64,000 nucleotides of DNA from NCBI GenBank assembly GCA_947259045.1, contig CAMYKZ010000002.1, positions 1-64,000 on the forward strand, in the 5' to 3' direction. The position numbers and the translations under genes are program-made. The notes under the pieces were generated by a model. The model did no database searches. It had not been told where the DNA came from and saw only the letters and a list, made by a program, of their open reading frames with translations. Each line of letters opens with the position of its first letter. Positions within the stretch are counted from its first letter, which is position 1. This stretch comes from an uncultured Afifella sp. (GTDB taxonomy: Bacteria; Pseudomonadota; Alphaproteobacteria; Rhizobiales; Afifellaceae). Below, piece after piece: positions 56,776 to 64,000 of this stretch.

Positions 56776-57312
56776 CTATTCGCCGTGGCTCTGTTCGACG
56801 ATTTCGGATTCGATCCGATGATCGCCTGATACCAGCACATGCACCAGATGGTCCGTCAGCGCGATGGCAAAGATGATCGAACCGATCACCATTGACATTT
56901 GCGGGATCCAAAGCGGCGTGGCATCCTGGCCCTGGCTGATATCCTTGAACTTCCAGGACCAGTAGACGGCCTTGCAGGCGTAGTAGCTGAAATACCAGGC
57001 AAGCGAAGTGCCGATCAGAAAACACCATGTCTCAAGCAGCCGGCGGCCGCGCTCGCTGACGGCGTTGAGGAGAATGCTGACGCGGATATGGGACCCGCGG
57101 TTGAGCGCATGGGCGAAGGCAAAAAACGATGCCGCGGCCATACAATATCCCGCATAATCGGGCGCGCCTGGGAACACTTCTCCGCTCCACCGGGCAATCA
57201 TCTGCAAGACGATCAAGGCCAGGATGGCGATCAGGAACAGAGCCGCCACGACTCCGGAGGCCAAATAAAGCCTGTCGAGTAAAGTGCGAACGCCCCGAAT
57301 TGTTTCTGTCAC
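56776..57312 (-). CDS. TRAP transporter small permease (DctQ family)
   Basis: A 178-residue membrane protein with four helices, starting GTG at 57312 behind a ggggaggggg ribosome site. The segment EVFPGAPDYAGYCMAAASFFAFAH (in parts), the HIRVSILLNAVS loop and SWKFKDISQGQDATPLWIPQ are typical of DctQ subunits. It pairs with DctM. Confidence 0.9.
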   Translation of the reverse strand: MTETIRGVRTLLDRLYLASGVVAALFLIAILALIVLQMIARWSGEVFPGAPDYAGYCMAAASFFAFAHALNRGSHIRVSILLNAVSERGRRLLETWCFLIGTSLAWYFSYYACKAVYWSWKFKDISQGQDATPLWIPQMSMVIGSIIFAIALTDHLVHVLVSGDHRIESEIVEQSHGE

Positions 57313-57373
57313 TGCCCCCTCCCCGGTTCAGTTTCCGGCCGGTCGCCATCGATTGCAACCAGCCGGACAAAAA

Positions 57374-57396
57374 CAGGGAGGTAAAAAACCTCCCTG
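57374..57396 (-). terminator. Rho-independent-type terminator between dctP and dctQ
   Basis: A perfect 9-bp stem (57374-57382 with 57388-57396) with a 5-base loop is followed on the minus strand by TTTTTG. It lies 12 bases after the stop of the binding-protein gene and before dctQ. Partial termination here would give excess binding protein over membrane subunits. Confidence 0.8.
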
Positions 57397-57407
57397 TCTG
57401 ACGTGTC

Positions 57408-58385
57408 TTATTTCATCGCCTTGAAGGCATCGACGATCGCCTTGCCGTCGGCGCCGGCTGCTTCCAGCCATTCCGCCGTCATGGTTTCGCCGATCTGGCG
57501 AAGTTCGCCGACAAGTGCGTCATTTGCCGGGCCAACCGTCATGCCGCCGGCCTTGAGGCCGTTCAACGTGAACTGGGTATATTCGACCGCCCGCCACGCA
57601 CCGGCATATTCCGCCAGTTCGGCGCAACCGAGGATGACGTTCTTGTTGCCGTCCGACACGCCGGACCATGCGTCCTTGTTGACCATGATGTAATTGCGCG
57701 GCAACCAGGCATCCACTTCGTAGAAATGGCTCAGGCTTTCCCAGACCTTGCGGTCATAACCGGTCGACCCGGATGAAATCATCGATTCAGCGACGCCGGT
57801 CGCGAAGGCCTGGGAAATTTCCGCAGCCTCAATGGTCACCGGCAGCATGCCCGTCAGTTCGGCAAGCCGCGCTGTAGCAACATTATAAGAACGGAACTTG
57901 ATGCCCTTCATTTCGGCAACGGAATTCACTTCCTTCTTGAAATACAATCCCTGCGGCGGCCACGGCACGGAATAAAGCAGAACAAGATTCTGCTCGTCGA
58001 GGATCTTCTCCATGGTCGGCTTGGCGGCTTTCCAGAGCTTGGCCGCATCGTCGAACGATGTTGCCAGGAACGGAATGGAATCGACGCCGAACACGGCGTT
58101 CTCATTCTGGTGTCCGGACAAAAGACGCTCGCCGATCGGCACCTGGCCGGTCTGAATCGCGCGCTTGATTTCGCCACCCTTGAACAGGGAACCGGAAGGA
58201 TGCGTGACAATTTCGATTTCGCCGCCGGTGCCGGTAGTGACACATTTGGCGAATTCAGCGCCGGTTGCAGAATGGAAATTGGTTGCCGAATAGGCCATCG
58301 GCATGTCCCACTTTTCGGCCATGGCCGCCGGTGTCGAGACGGCGAGCGCGGCGGCGCCGGCCAGCAATGTGTTTGCAAGTTTCAT
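57408..58385 (-). CDS. TRAP transporter substrate-binding protein (DctP family)
   Basis: A 325-residue periplasmic protein from the ATG at 58385 (gggag ribosome site). The signal peptide ends AAMAEKW near residue 22. DctP features include FAKCVTTGTGGEIEIVTHP, a ligand-arginine region GIKFRSYNVATARLAELTG, and VTIEAAEISQAFATGVAE. The arginine (in FRSYN) normally binds the ligand carboxylate, so an organic or amino acid ligand is expected. It heads the leftward TRAP genes and follows the amine oxidase gene by about 180 bases. Confidence 0.93.
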   Translation of the reverse strand: MKLANTLLAGAAALAVSTPAAMAEKWDMPMAYSATNFHSATGAEFAKCVTTGTGGEIEIVTHPSGSLFKGGEIKRAIQTGQVPIGERLLSGHQNENAVFGVDSIPFLATSFDDAAKLWKAAKPTMEKILDEQNLVLLYSVPWPPQGLYFKKEVNSVAEMKGIKFRSYNVATARLAELTGMLPVTIEAAEISQAFATGVAESMISSGSTGYDRKVWESLSHFYEVDAWLPRNYIMVNKDAWSGVSDGNKNVILGCAELAEYAGAWRAVEYTQFTLNGLKAGGMTVGPANDALVGELRQIGETMTAEWLEAAGADGKAIVDAFKAMK

Positions 58386-58567
58386 ATTATTCTCCCTCTT
58401 TTGTTTTTTAACTTCCAGAACCCAGACTGGACCAAACCGGCCGCCGTTCCAAGCCCTACCAGACATGCCCGCCGATGGTCATAACAAGCGCCGGCCATGC
58501 TGATCTCAGAAAATTGCACTTATAGTGCCTTTTTTTATCGATAATTTTTCATTGTCTTTCCAGGCTC

Positions 58568-59845
58568 TCACTCCGCGAAGCGGGCCGGCGCATAGGCGCT
58601 CATGTCAATATTCGGGGTCTTCCCGGCGATTATCTGGGCCAGAAGCCGCCCGGTTTTCGGACCGCCGGTCAGTCCGACATGATGATGGCCAAAACCGCAA
58701 TAGACCCCCTTCAGGCCCGGCGCTTCGCCGATCAGCGGAATTGAATCCGCCGGCGCGGGCCGATGCCCCATCCAGTCTTTCCTGTCTTTCCATTCAAGCC
58801 CGGGCAGCGCCGCTTTCGCCTGACGGACAAGCAGTTCAAACGGCGCATCCGAGGGCGGCGCATCGAGGCCGCCGAATTCCACCACGCCGGCAAGCCGCAG
58901 ACGCCCGTCCATCGGCGTCATGACGAATTTGCCAGACGCAACCATCACCGGCGCGCGCGGCACGACATTCGGTTCAAAAAGTTCAACATGATAACCGCGT
59001 TCGCTTTCCATCGGCACATCGACGCCGAGCTGGCCGGCGAGCTTTTTCGACCAGACGCCTGCAGCCAGAACAGCCTCATCGCAGGATATCGTTTCGCCAT
59101 CGCAGACAATGCCGCTGACCTTGCCCTCCGCGCGGGCAAAATCACTGACATCGGCCTTTATCAGGCGGCCGCCCTGGGCGACCACATGCTCCGCCAGATC
59201 CTTCACATACCGGCCCGGATCGGTGATGTGGCCGTGATTGCCCAGACGGGCGGCAAATCGGAGATTTTCTGAGAATGCCGGGTCGTAGCGATGGAACGCT
59301 TCAGCCTCAAGCTCATCCCACCGGAAACCGAGTTCCCGGCGCAGCTGCCAGCCAAATGCATCGCCGTCATAATGCGCCCGGTCATTGTAGATGAAAACAT
59401 AATCGGACGGCACGATCCATTTTTCAGCAATCGTGCCCTTTGCGATGGCAATGTGCTGGTCAAGGCTGTCGCCGATGATCTGCTCCAGGGCGGTGGCGAT
59501 GCGTCGTGTCTCTTCCGGCCGGCAATGACGCAGATAGCGAACCAGCCACGGCAGTAGCTTCGGCAGATAGGACCAGCGCAGAAACAACGGACTGTCCGGG
59601 TTCAGCAGCATGCCCGGCGCTTTTTTCAGCAATCCCGGAACGGTGACCGGGACCACGGAACAGGACGCCAGAATGCCGCCATTGCCGTAACTCGTGCCCT
59701 CGCCCGGTCCGGCGCGGTCAACAAGAATGACCTTATGGCCTTCGCGTTGCAGCCAGACGGCGGTCGACACGCCGACGATACCGGCACCGATGATGGCGAT
59801 TGTCTTTGCGGTTCCGTTTTGGCCGTTGTCTGCTGTCATGATCAT
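58568..59845 (-). CDS. FAD-dependent D-amino acid dehydrogenase-like oxidoreductase (DadA family)
   Basis: A 425-residue flavoenzyme. The N-terminal FAD loop is [20 protein letters not shown], followed by [13 protein letters not shown], characteristic of DadA. The substrate domain includes [13 protein letters not shown], and the C-terminal flavin contact is [20 protein letters not shown]. It should oxidise a D-amino acid or other amine to the oxo acid. It overlaps the racemase gene by four bases (ATGA), so it works with it. Exact substrate unknown. Confidence 0.9.
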   Translation of the reverse strand: MIMTADNGQNGTAKTIAIIGAGIVGVSTAVWLQREGHKVILVDRAGPGEGTSYGNGGILASCSVVPVTVPGLLKKAPGMLLNPDSPLFLRWSYLPKLLPWLVRYLRHCRPEETRRIATALEQIIGDSLDQHIAIAKGTIAEKWIVPSDYVFIYNDRAHYDGDAFGWQLRRELGFRWDELEAEAFHRYDPAFSENLRFAARLGNHGHITDPGRYVKDLAEHVVAQGGRLIKADVSDFARAEGKVSGIVCDGETISCDEAVLAAGVWSKKLAGQLGVDVPMESERGYHVELFEPNVVPRAPVMVASGKFVMTPMDGRLRLAGVVEFGGLDAPPSDAPFELLVRQAKAALPGLEWKDRKDWMGHRPAPADSIPLIGEAPGLKGVYCGFGHHHVGLTGGPKTGRLLAQIIAGKTPNIDMSAYAPARFAE

Positions 59846-60987
59846 TCGGGCCCCGCGCTTATGTCTTTGGCAGACAGGGCATAATGGTTGAGCCGGTCCT
59901 GATCGACATCGCAGCCAAGACCGGGCCCGTCCGGCACCGCGACATGGCCGTCTTCGATCGGGAACGGCGCGCTCAACAGGTCTTCTTCAAGATAGTAACG
60001 CGCCTGGTAAAATTCGCAGCCGAGCGAAATGTTGGGCGCCGCTGCAATCATGTGGGCGCCGGCCAGATGAGCAATACCGGTCTCGAACATGTCGCCGCCA
60101 TAGGCCGGCATGCCGGCGGCTTCGGCAATGGCTGCCACTTCAAGCCCGCGCCGCAGGCCGCCGCATTTCATGATCTTGACGGAGATGCAGTCGCAGATCC
60201 GATCGCGCACGGCATCAACCGCCTGGCGCGGATTGAAGACGCTTTCATCGGCCAGTATCGGCGTATCGAGTGCGTTCTTCAGTTCAGCCATCGCCGCCCG
60301 GTCATGGCCTGGAACCGGCTGCTCGATGAAGGTGACGTTGAACGCCTCGACATCACGAAGCCGCCGCAGAGCTTCGAATGGCTGCATGCCCTGATTGTAG
60401 TCGACCCGTATATCCAGTTCGGGATAATCGCGGCGCAAGCGCTCCAGGCGGTCGACATCGAATTTATGATCCCGGGTGCCGGTTTTCAGCTTGATGATGT
60501 TGACCTTCTCAGCATGAATCCGCGCCATCAGGTCGAGATCGGCGGCAAAATCCGGATCGGCCAGCGAGACGGAAAGCGGAATGGTTGCGCGGTAGCGCCC
60601 GCCGAGCAGCGCCCAGACCGGCAGGCCGGATTTCCGCCCCATGCAATCCAGCAACGCCGTTTCCAGCGCCGCCTTGGCCTCCGGATGACCGACCACAGCC
60701 TTGTCGGCATCGGCCATGATGGCTGCGACATCGCCGATGGAGCGGCCGAGCACCACCGGGCTGATATAGCGTTGAAGCGCTGCCGCATTGGCTTCCGCCG
60801 TGCCGGTAAACACCGCCCATGGCGACGCCTCGCCCCAGCCATAGGCGCCGTCGCGGGTTTCAATCCGTAGCACAATGACTTCAACCTTGTCGGCAACCAG
60901 CCCGCTGCCATGATCACGCGGCCGCTTGACCGGCAAAGCGGCATGCCAGACCTGCATCCGGGTGATAGGATCGGCCAGCATTGACAT
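59842..60987 (-). CDS. Enolase-superfamily racemase/epimerase (MLE-like subgroup)
   Basis: A 381-residue protein using the ATG at 60987, which overlaps the preceding stop by one base; an ATG at 60999 is possible. The catalytic pattern is intact: K-x-K in IIKLKTG, metal ligands in DYNQG, FIEQPV and LADESVF, and the second lysine in VKIMKCGG. Two opposing lysines signify a 1,1-proton transfer (racemase/epimerase), as in dipeptide, N-acyl amino acid or hydroxyproline-betaine epimerases. Flanked by a ThDP decarboxylase and an amine oxidase, it likely interconverts stereoisomers of an amino-acid-like substrate. Confidence 0.88.
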   Translation of the reverse strand: MSMLADPITRMQVWHAALPVKRPRDHGSGLVADKVEVIVLRIETRDGAYGWGEASPWAVFTGTAEANAAALQRYISPVVLGRSIGDVAAIMADADKAVVGHPEAKAALETALLDCMGRKSGLPVWALLGGRYRATIPLSVSLADPDFAADLDLMARIHAEKVNIIKLKTGTRDHKFDVDRLERLRRDYPELDIRVDYNQGMQPFEALRRLRDVEAFNVTFIEQPVPGHDRAAMAELKNALDTPILADESVFNPRQAVDAVRDRICDCISVKIMKCGGLRRGLEVAAIAEAAGMPAYGGDMFETGIAHLAGAHMIAAAPNISLGCEFYQARYYLEEDLLSAPFPIEDGHVAVPDGPGLGCDVDQDRLNHYALSAKDISAGPE

Positions 60988-62711
60988 CAGGCGACCCATT
61001 CCGACACCGGAGCCGCGGCCTCGTCAAGCGGCTGGGTGATGATGTCGACCAGATTGGGTTCACCGCTTTCCACCGCCTGTTTCAGCACCGGCAGCAGATC
61101 GTCGGGGCTTTCGACGCGCCAGCTTTTCAATCCGTAGGCACTGGCCACGGCGGCATGATCGGTGCGAGTGAAATCGACGTTGTGGAACCGCGCGCCGAAG
61201 CCCGACCGCTGGCCGGCCTTGATCCAGCCGAACACCGAATTGGACAAGGTAATGAAGGTGATTGGCATCTTGTAGCGCACCGCCGTTTCCAGTTCGCCGA
61301 CCGACATGCCAAAAGACCCGTCGCCCATGACGGCCACCGTCTTGACGGACGGCCGTCCGGTGTGGGCTCCGAGCGATGCGCCAAGGGCATAACCCAGCGC
61401 ACCATGAGCCCGGTTGGTGATGAAATTCCGCCCGGCCTGCCGCCAGCGGTAATGGGCGGAAAAATACGGGCACGGCGTGCCCGGATCGGCGCAGATGATG
61501 GCATCATCGTCCAGAACCTGCTGCAAGGCGGCGATGACACGTTCCGGACGGATCGGCGTTTCAACGCTTTCCGCCAGCGGCCTGAAGGCGGCGAGCTTGC
61601 CCTCCCAGGCGGCGGCTGCGCGGATCCGCCCGTCAAACGAGGTGCGGTTTTCGCGCGCGGCAACAGCGGCGACAAGCGCTTCCAGCGCCAGCCGCGCATC
61701 GCCGACTAACGCCACATCGGTCGGATAATTGGCGCCGATCACGTCCGGGTCGCTGTCGATGTGGATGATTTTCGTGCCGACCTTCGGCGAGCGCCAGCGT
61801 TCCGTCGTCACCGAACCGGCGCGGCAGGAAATGAACAGAACCAGATCCGCCTCGTCGACCACCGCGCGGGTTGAGGGCACCGCACCGTTGGAGCCGACAA
61901 CGCCAACGGCGCGTTCGTCGGTTTCGGCAATCGCGCCCTGCCCCGATACCGTTGTCGCAACCGGCAGATCGAGCATCGCCGCAAGCCGGCCAAGCGCTGC
62001 CATGCCGTCGGCCATCACGATGCCGCCGCCGCAGATCGCAACAGCCCGTTTTGCCGACAAAAGCAAATCGGCGGCTTCTTCAATTGCCGCCGGATCGACC
62101 GCAGACGGTTGCGCCGGATATGTCGCATGACGCGGGTCAGCCCAGATCTCGTCCGGATCGACGGCGGCTTTCTGGGTATCGAAGGGAAACGCCAGATGGG
62201 CGGAACCCGGCCGCCCGGTCGTCATCGCCCGGAACGCCGCGCGCACCATCGCCGGCACTCTCGACGCCTGATCGAGGGTTGCATTCCATTTCGTCAGCGG
62301 CCTGAACAATGAGACCTGATCGAGTTCCGTCAGCGGATAGCGGCCGCGCGACGTGGTCGCCACATCGGAGGTGATCGCCAGCACCGGAACCGAGCTTTCA
62401 TTGGCTTCCACAAGTCCCGGCAGAATATAGGTTGCGCCGCCGCCGGAGGGGCCTTCGCAGACGCCGACGCGTCCGGTCACCCGCGCATAGGCGTCGGCCA
62501 TATAGGCGGCATGGCGCTCGTCGCGGGTCAGCAGATGGGTAATGCCGTGGTCGAGCTGGTACAGCGCATCGTATAGCGGCAATGTGGTATCGCCGCACAG
62601 GCCGAAAATATGCTTCACGCCATGCGCCTGCAGCATCCGCACCATAGCCTCGGCGCCGGTCATTTCGTTGGATTTGCCTGCATCGGACCCCTGATCGGAT
62701 CTGTCGGCCAT
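60987..62711 (-). CDS. ThDP-dependent 2-oxo acid decarboxylase/acetolactate synthase-like enzyme
   Basis: A 574-residue thiamine diphosphate enzyme. The PYR domain has the catalytic glutamate in [20 protein letters not shown], the middle domain binds no obvious FAD, and the PP domain has [19 protein letters not shown] with SNSVFGWIK. Family members include benzoylformate, oxo-arginine (AruI) and sulfopyruvate decarboxylases. Given the adjacent amine oxidase, decarboxylation of a 2-oxo acid is the likely reaction. It is first in the leftward operon, divergent from a GntR gene. Confidence 0.85.
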   Translation of the reverse strand: MADRSDQGSDAGKSNEMTGAEAMVRMLQAHGVKHIFGLCGDTTLPLYDALYQLDHGITHLLTRDERHAAYMADAYARVTGRVGVCEGPSGGGATYILPGLVEANESSVPVLAITSDVATTSRGRYPLTELDQVSLFRPLTKWNATLDQASRVPAMVRAAFRAMTTGRPGSAHLAFPFDTQKAAVDPDEIWADPRHATYPAQPSAVDPAAIEEAADLLLSAKRAVAICGGGIVMADGMAALGRLAAMLDLPVATTVSGQGAIAETDERAVGVVGSNGAVPSTRAVVDEADLVLFISCRAGSVTTERWRSPKVGTKIIHIDSDPDVIGANYPTDVALVGDARLALEALVAAVAARENRTSFDGRIRAAAAWEGKLAAFRPLAESVETPIRPERVIAALQQVLDDDAIICADPGTPCPYFSAHYRWRQAGRNFITNRAHGALGYALGASLGAHTGRPSVKTVAVMGDGSFGMSVGELETAVRYKMPITFITLSNSVFGWIKAGQRSGFGARFHNVDFTRTDHAAVASAYGLKSWRVESPDDLLPVLKQAVESGEPNLVDIITQPLDEAAAPVSEWVA

Positions 62712-62767
62712 CTGATATTACCACGCTCGTGCCAGAGTTTCCGGATCTGAAATTTTCTGCATTCAGA

Positions 62768-62779
62768 ACTGTATACAGT
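62768..62779. promoter_or_regulatory. Probable GntR/FCD operator in divergent promoter region
   Basis: A perfect 12-base palindrome ACTGTATACAGT lies between the leftward ThDP gene (start 62711) and the rightward GntR gene (start 62832), in a short AT-rich patch. It is the expected kind of site for the adjacent FCD regulator and could control both directions. Confidence 0.7.
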
Positions 62780-62831
62780 ATTAACTTTTGACGATATGAT
62801 CGCGTGAGTCAATGGAGAAAATGGCCGGCGG

Positions 62832-63542
62832 ATGATCAAATCAAAACCAACCGGACGGGTAGAGAGCGTCTATCAGACCTTGCGCGAAATGGCGGTCGAT
62901 TTCCGGCTGAAACCCGGCGAGCGGATCAACGAGGTTGCGCTTGCAAAGACATTGGGTGCCAGCCGCACGCCGCTGCGCGAAGCGCTTAACCGGCTGGTAT
63001 CGGAGAGTTTTCTGACGTTTGAGCCGGGCCGCGGATTTTTCTGCCGCAAGCTGATGATCAAGGATGTTTATGAGCTCTATCAGGTGCGTCTGGCGCTGGA
63101 GCGGTTTGCATTTGCCGAAGCCACCCAACAGGCAAGCGATGATGATCTGGCCGATCTTCTGAAGTTTCTGGAGCGCACTGCGACCGACACCGGCCAATCG
63201 AACGAACAATTGCTGGCCTTTGACGAATATTTTCATGAGGCGGTTGCGGGCTTGACGCAAAATGACGAACTGGTTCGAATGCTGAAGAACCTCAATGCGC
63301 GCATCCGCTTTTTCCGCTGGGTCGATATGGAAGCACGGCGGCCAAGAACCCAGAGCGAACACCGGGAGATTCTGCAGGCCATGCTGGATCGAAATGGAGA
63401 TAAGGCTGCTGCACTTTTAACCCAGCATATCGAACGCCGGCGCGATGAAATCGCCACCGCCGTCAAGGAGTGCCATTCCCGCATCTTCATGGAAGACGGA
63501 GACATGGCGCCGGAATTTCTCGACGCGGCCGCCCCATGGTGA
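62832..63542 (+). CDS. GntR-family (FCD) regulator of the amino-acid-like catabolic module
   Basis: A 236-residue FadR-class regulator. The HTH reads LAKTLGASRTPLREALNRLV, and the FCD domain has VYELYQVRLALERFAFAEA, AFDEYFHEAVAGL and the C-terminal SEHREILQAMLDRNGD, with metal-binding residues. It overlaps the next gene by seven bases, so it is cotranscribed with the racemase. The palindrome at 62768-62779 is a suitable operator. Confidence 0.9.
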   Translation: MIKSKPTGRVESVYQTLREMAVDFRLKPGERINEVALAKTLGASRTPLREALNRLVSESFLTFEPGRGFFCRKLMIKDVYELYQVRLALERFAFAEATQQASDDDLADLLKFLERTATDTGQSNEQLLAFDEYFHEAVAGLTQNDELVRMLKNLNARIRFFRWVDMEARRPRTQSEHREILQAMLDRNGDKAAALLTQHIERRRDEIATAVKECHSRIFMEDGDMAPEFLDAAAPW

Positions 63543-64000
63543 GCGTGCAAAAGGCCAAAGGCGGCAAGGCGATTTATGGTGCCTCGGTCGGCATTCTGAT
63601 GCTCGACGCGCGCTTTCCGCGCATACCCGGCGACATGGGCAATGCCACGACATGGCCGTTTCCGGTGCATTACAAGGTGGTGCGCGATGCCTCGCCCGAC
63701 CGGGTCGTGCGGCGCAAGGCGGAAGGCCTGCTGGAGGCCTTCATTGCCGCGGCCCGGGAGCTCGTCGCTGACGGCGCCGACGGCATCACCACCAATTGCG
63801 GTTTCCTGTCGCTTTACCAGGCCGATCTCGCCGCAGCCCTTGACGTGCCGGTGGCGACATCATCTCTGATGCAGGTGCCGATGGTGCAGCGGCTGCTGCC
63901 GCCGGGCAAGCGCGTCGGCATCCTGACCATCTCCGGCTCGACATTGTCGGAACAGCACCTGACAGCGGCCGGTGTCGCCGCCGACACACCGGTCGGCAGC
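63536..64000 (+). CDS. Asp/Glu/hydantoin racemase-family protein, truncated by window end
   Basis: At least 155 residues from the ATG at 63536, still open at the right edge. It reads AIYGASVGILMLDARFPRIP, then GADGITTNCGFLSLYQADL with the first catalytic cysteine in TNCGF, and GKRVGILTISGSTL. The second catalytic cysteine would lie beyond the window. The family contains aspartate, glutamate and hydantoin racemases and maleate isomerases. It overlaps the GntR stop (ATGGTGA), so it belongs to the same regulatory unit as the divergent racemase/oxidase/decarboxylase operon. Confidence 0.85.
   Translation, partial: MVSVQKAKGGKAIYGASVGILMLDARFPRIPGDMGNATTWPFPVHYKVVRDASPDRVVRRKAEGLLEAFIAAARELVADGADGITTNCGFLSLYQADLAAALDVPVATSSLMQVPMVQRLLPPGKRVGILTISGSTLSEQHLTAAGVAADTPVGS

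Overview
The window is GC-rich, densely packed chromosomal DNA, probably from an alphaproteobacterium of the Hyphomicrobiales (rhizobial/Phyllobacteriaceae-like). The reasons are the tripartite-transporter-rich gene content, a fused two-subunit formate dehydrogenase like that of Methylorubrum, a hut cluster using the HutF branch, Rhizobium-style sugar ABC operons and paired extensin-like proteins. I see no rRNA, tRNA, CRISPR array, insertion sequence or phage gene. Species-level placement is not possible from sequence reading alone.

Layout. (1) 1-1.6 kb: end of a polysaccharide flippase and a convergent family-4 glycosyltransferase. (2) 1.8-7.3 kb: LysR regulator and a NAD-linked, cysteine-type, metal-dependent formate dehydrogenase (fused NuoE/NuoF-like beta subunit, then alpha), followed by a convergent exported AhpD-like protein. 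(3) 8.4-19 kb: an oxalate/one-carbon operon: GntR regulator, oxalyl-CoA decarboxylase, formyl-CoA transferase, a stand-alone 10-formyl-THF hydrolase-like protein, formate-THF ligase, a universal stress protein, then a TctCBA transporter. (4) 19-27.8 kb: an uncharacterised P-loop protein, a convergent 1073-residue self-sufficient reductive dehalogenase-like protein, a ketopantoate-reductase-family enzyme (candidate oxalyl-CoA reductase), a serine-glyoxylate-type aminotransferase, and a sterol-desaturase-family membrane protein. (5) 28-31.5 kb: cell-wall island with two extensin-like proteins around an L,D-transpeptidase plus a small exported protein. (6) 31.7-38.3 kb: divergent hut clusters (hutIHU leftward, hutFC rightward) around a perfect palindromic operator. 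(7) 38.5-46.1 kb: an oligopeptide-type ABC importer, an AbrB-family membrane protein and an MDR dehydrogenase. (8) 46.1-54.5 kb: a sugar operon with D-lyxose/D-mannose isomerase, LacI regulator with its operator, an ABC importer with unusual permeases, and a GH63/mannosylglycerate-hydrolase-like enzyme. (9) 54.5-64 kb: a BASS-type transporter, a TRAP transporter, and a catabolic set (FAD amine oxidase, enolase-superfamily racemase, ThDP decarboxylase) divergent from a GntR regulator and a truncated Asp/Glu/hydantoin racemase.

How it fits together. Much of regions 2-4 meets at formate and C1-folate: oxalate is activated by Frc, decarboxylated by Oxc, and the formate is either oxidised by Fdh or attached to THF by Fhs. 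The PanE-like reductase and the class-V aminotransferase could form a second route, oxalyl-CoA to glyoxylate to glycine. Histidine breakdown through HutF should also yield formate, but the deformylase hutG is not here. Regions 8 and 9 look like self-contained, locally regulated catabolic modules whose substrates I infer only from gene combinations. The most unusual items are the respiration-independent reductive dehalogenase homologue, a sugar permease with a DUF11-like periplasmic insertion, the P-loop protein of unknown function, and a mandelate-pathway-like module apparently rebuilt for amino acids.
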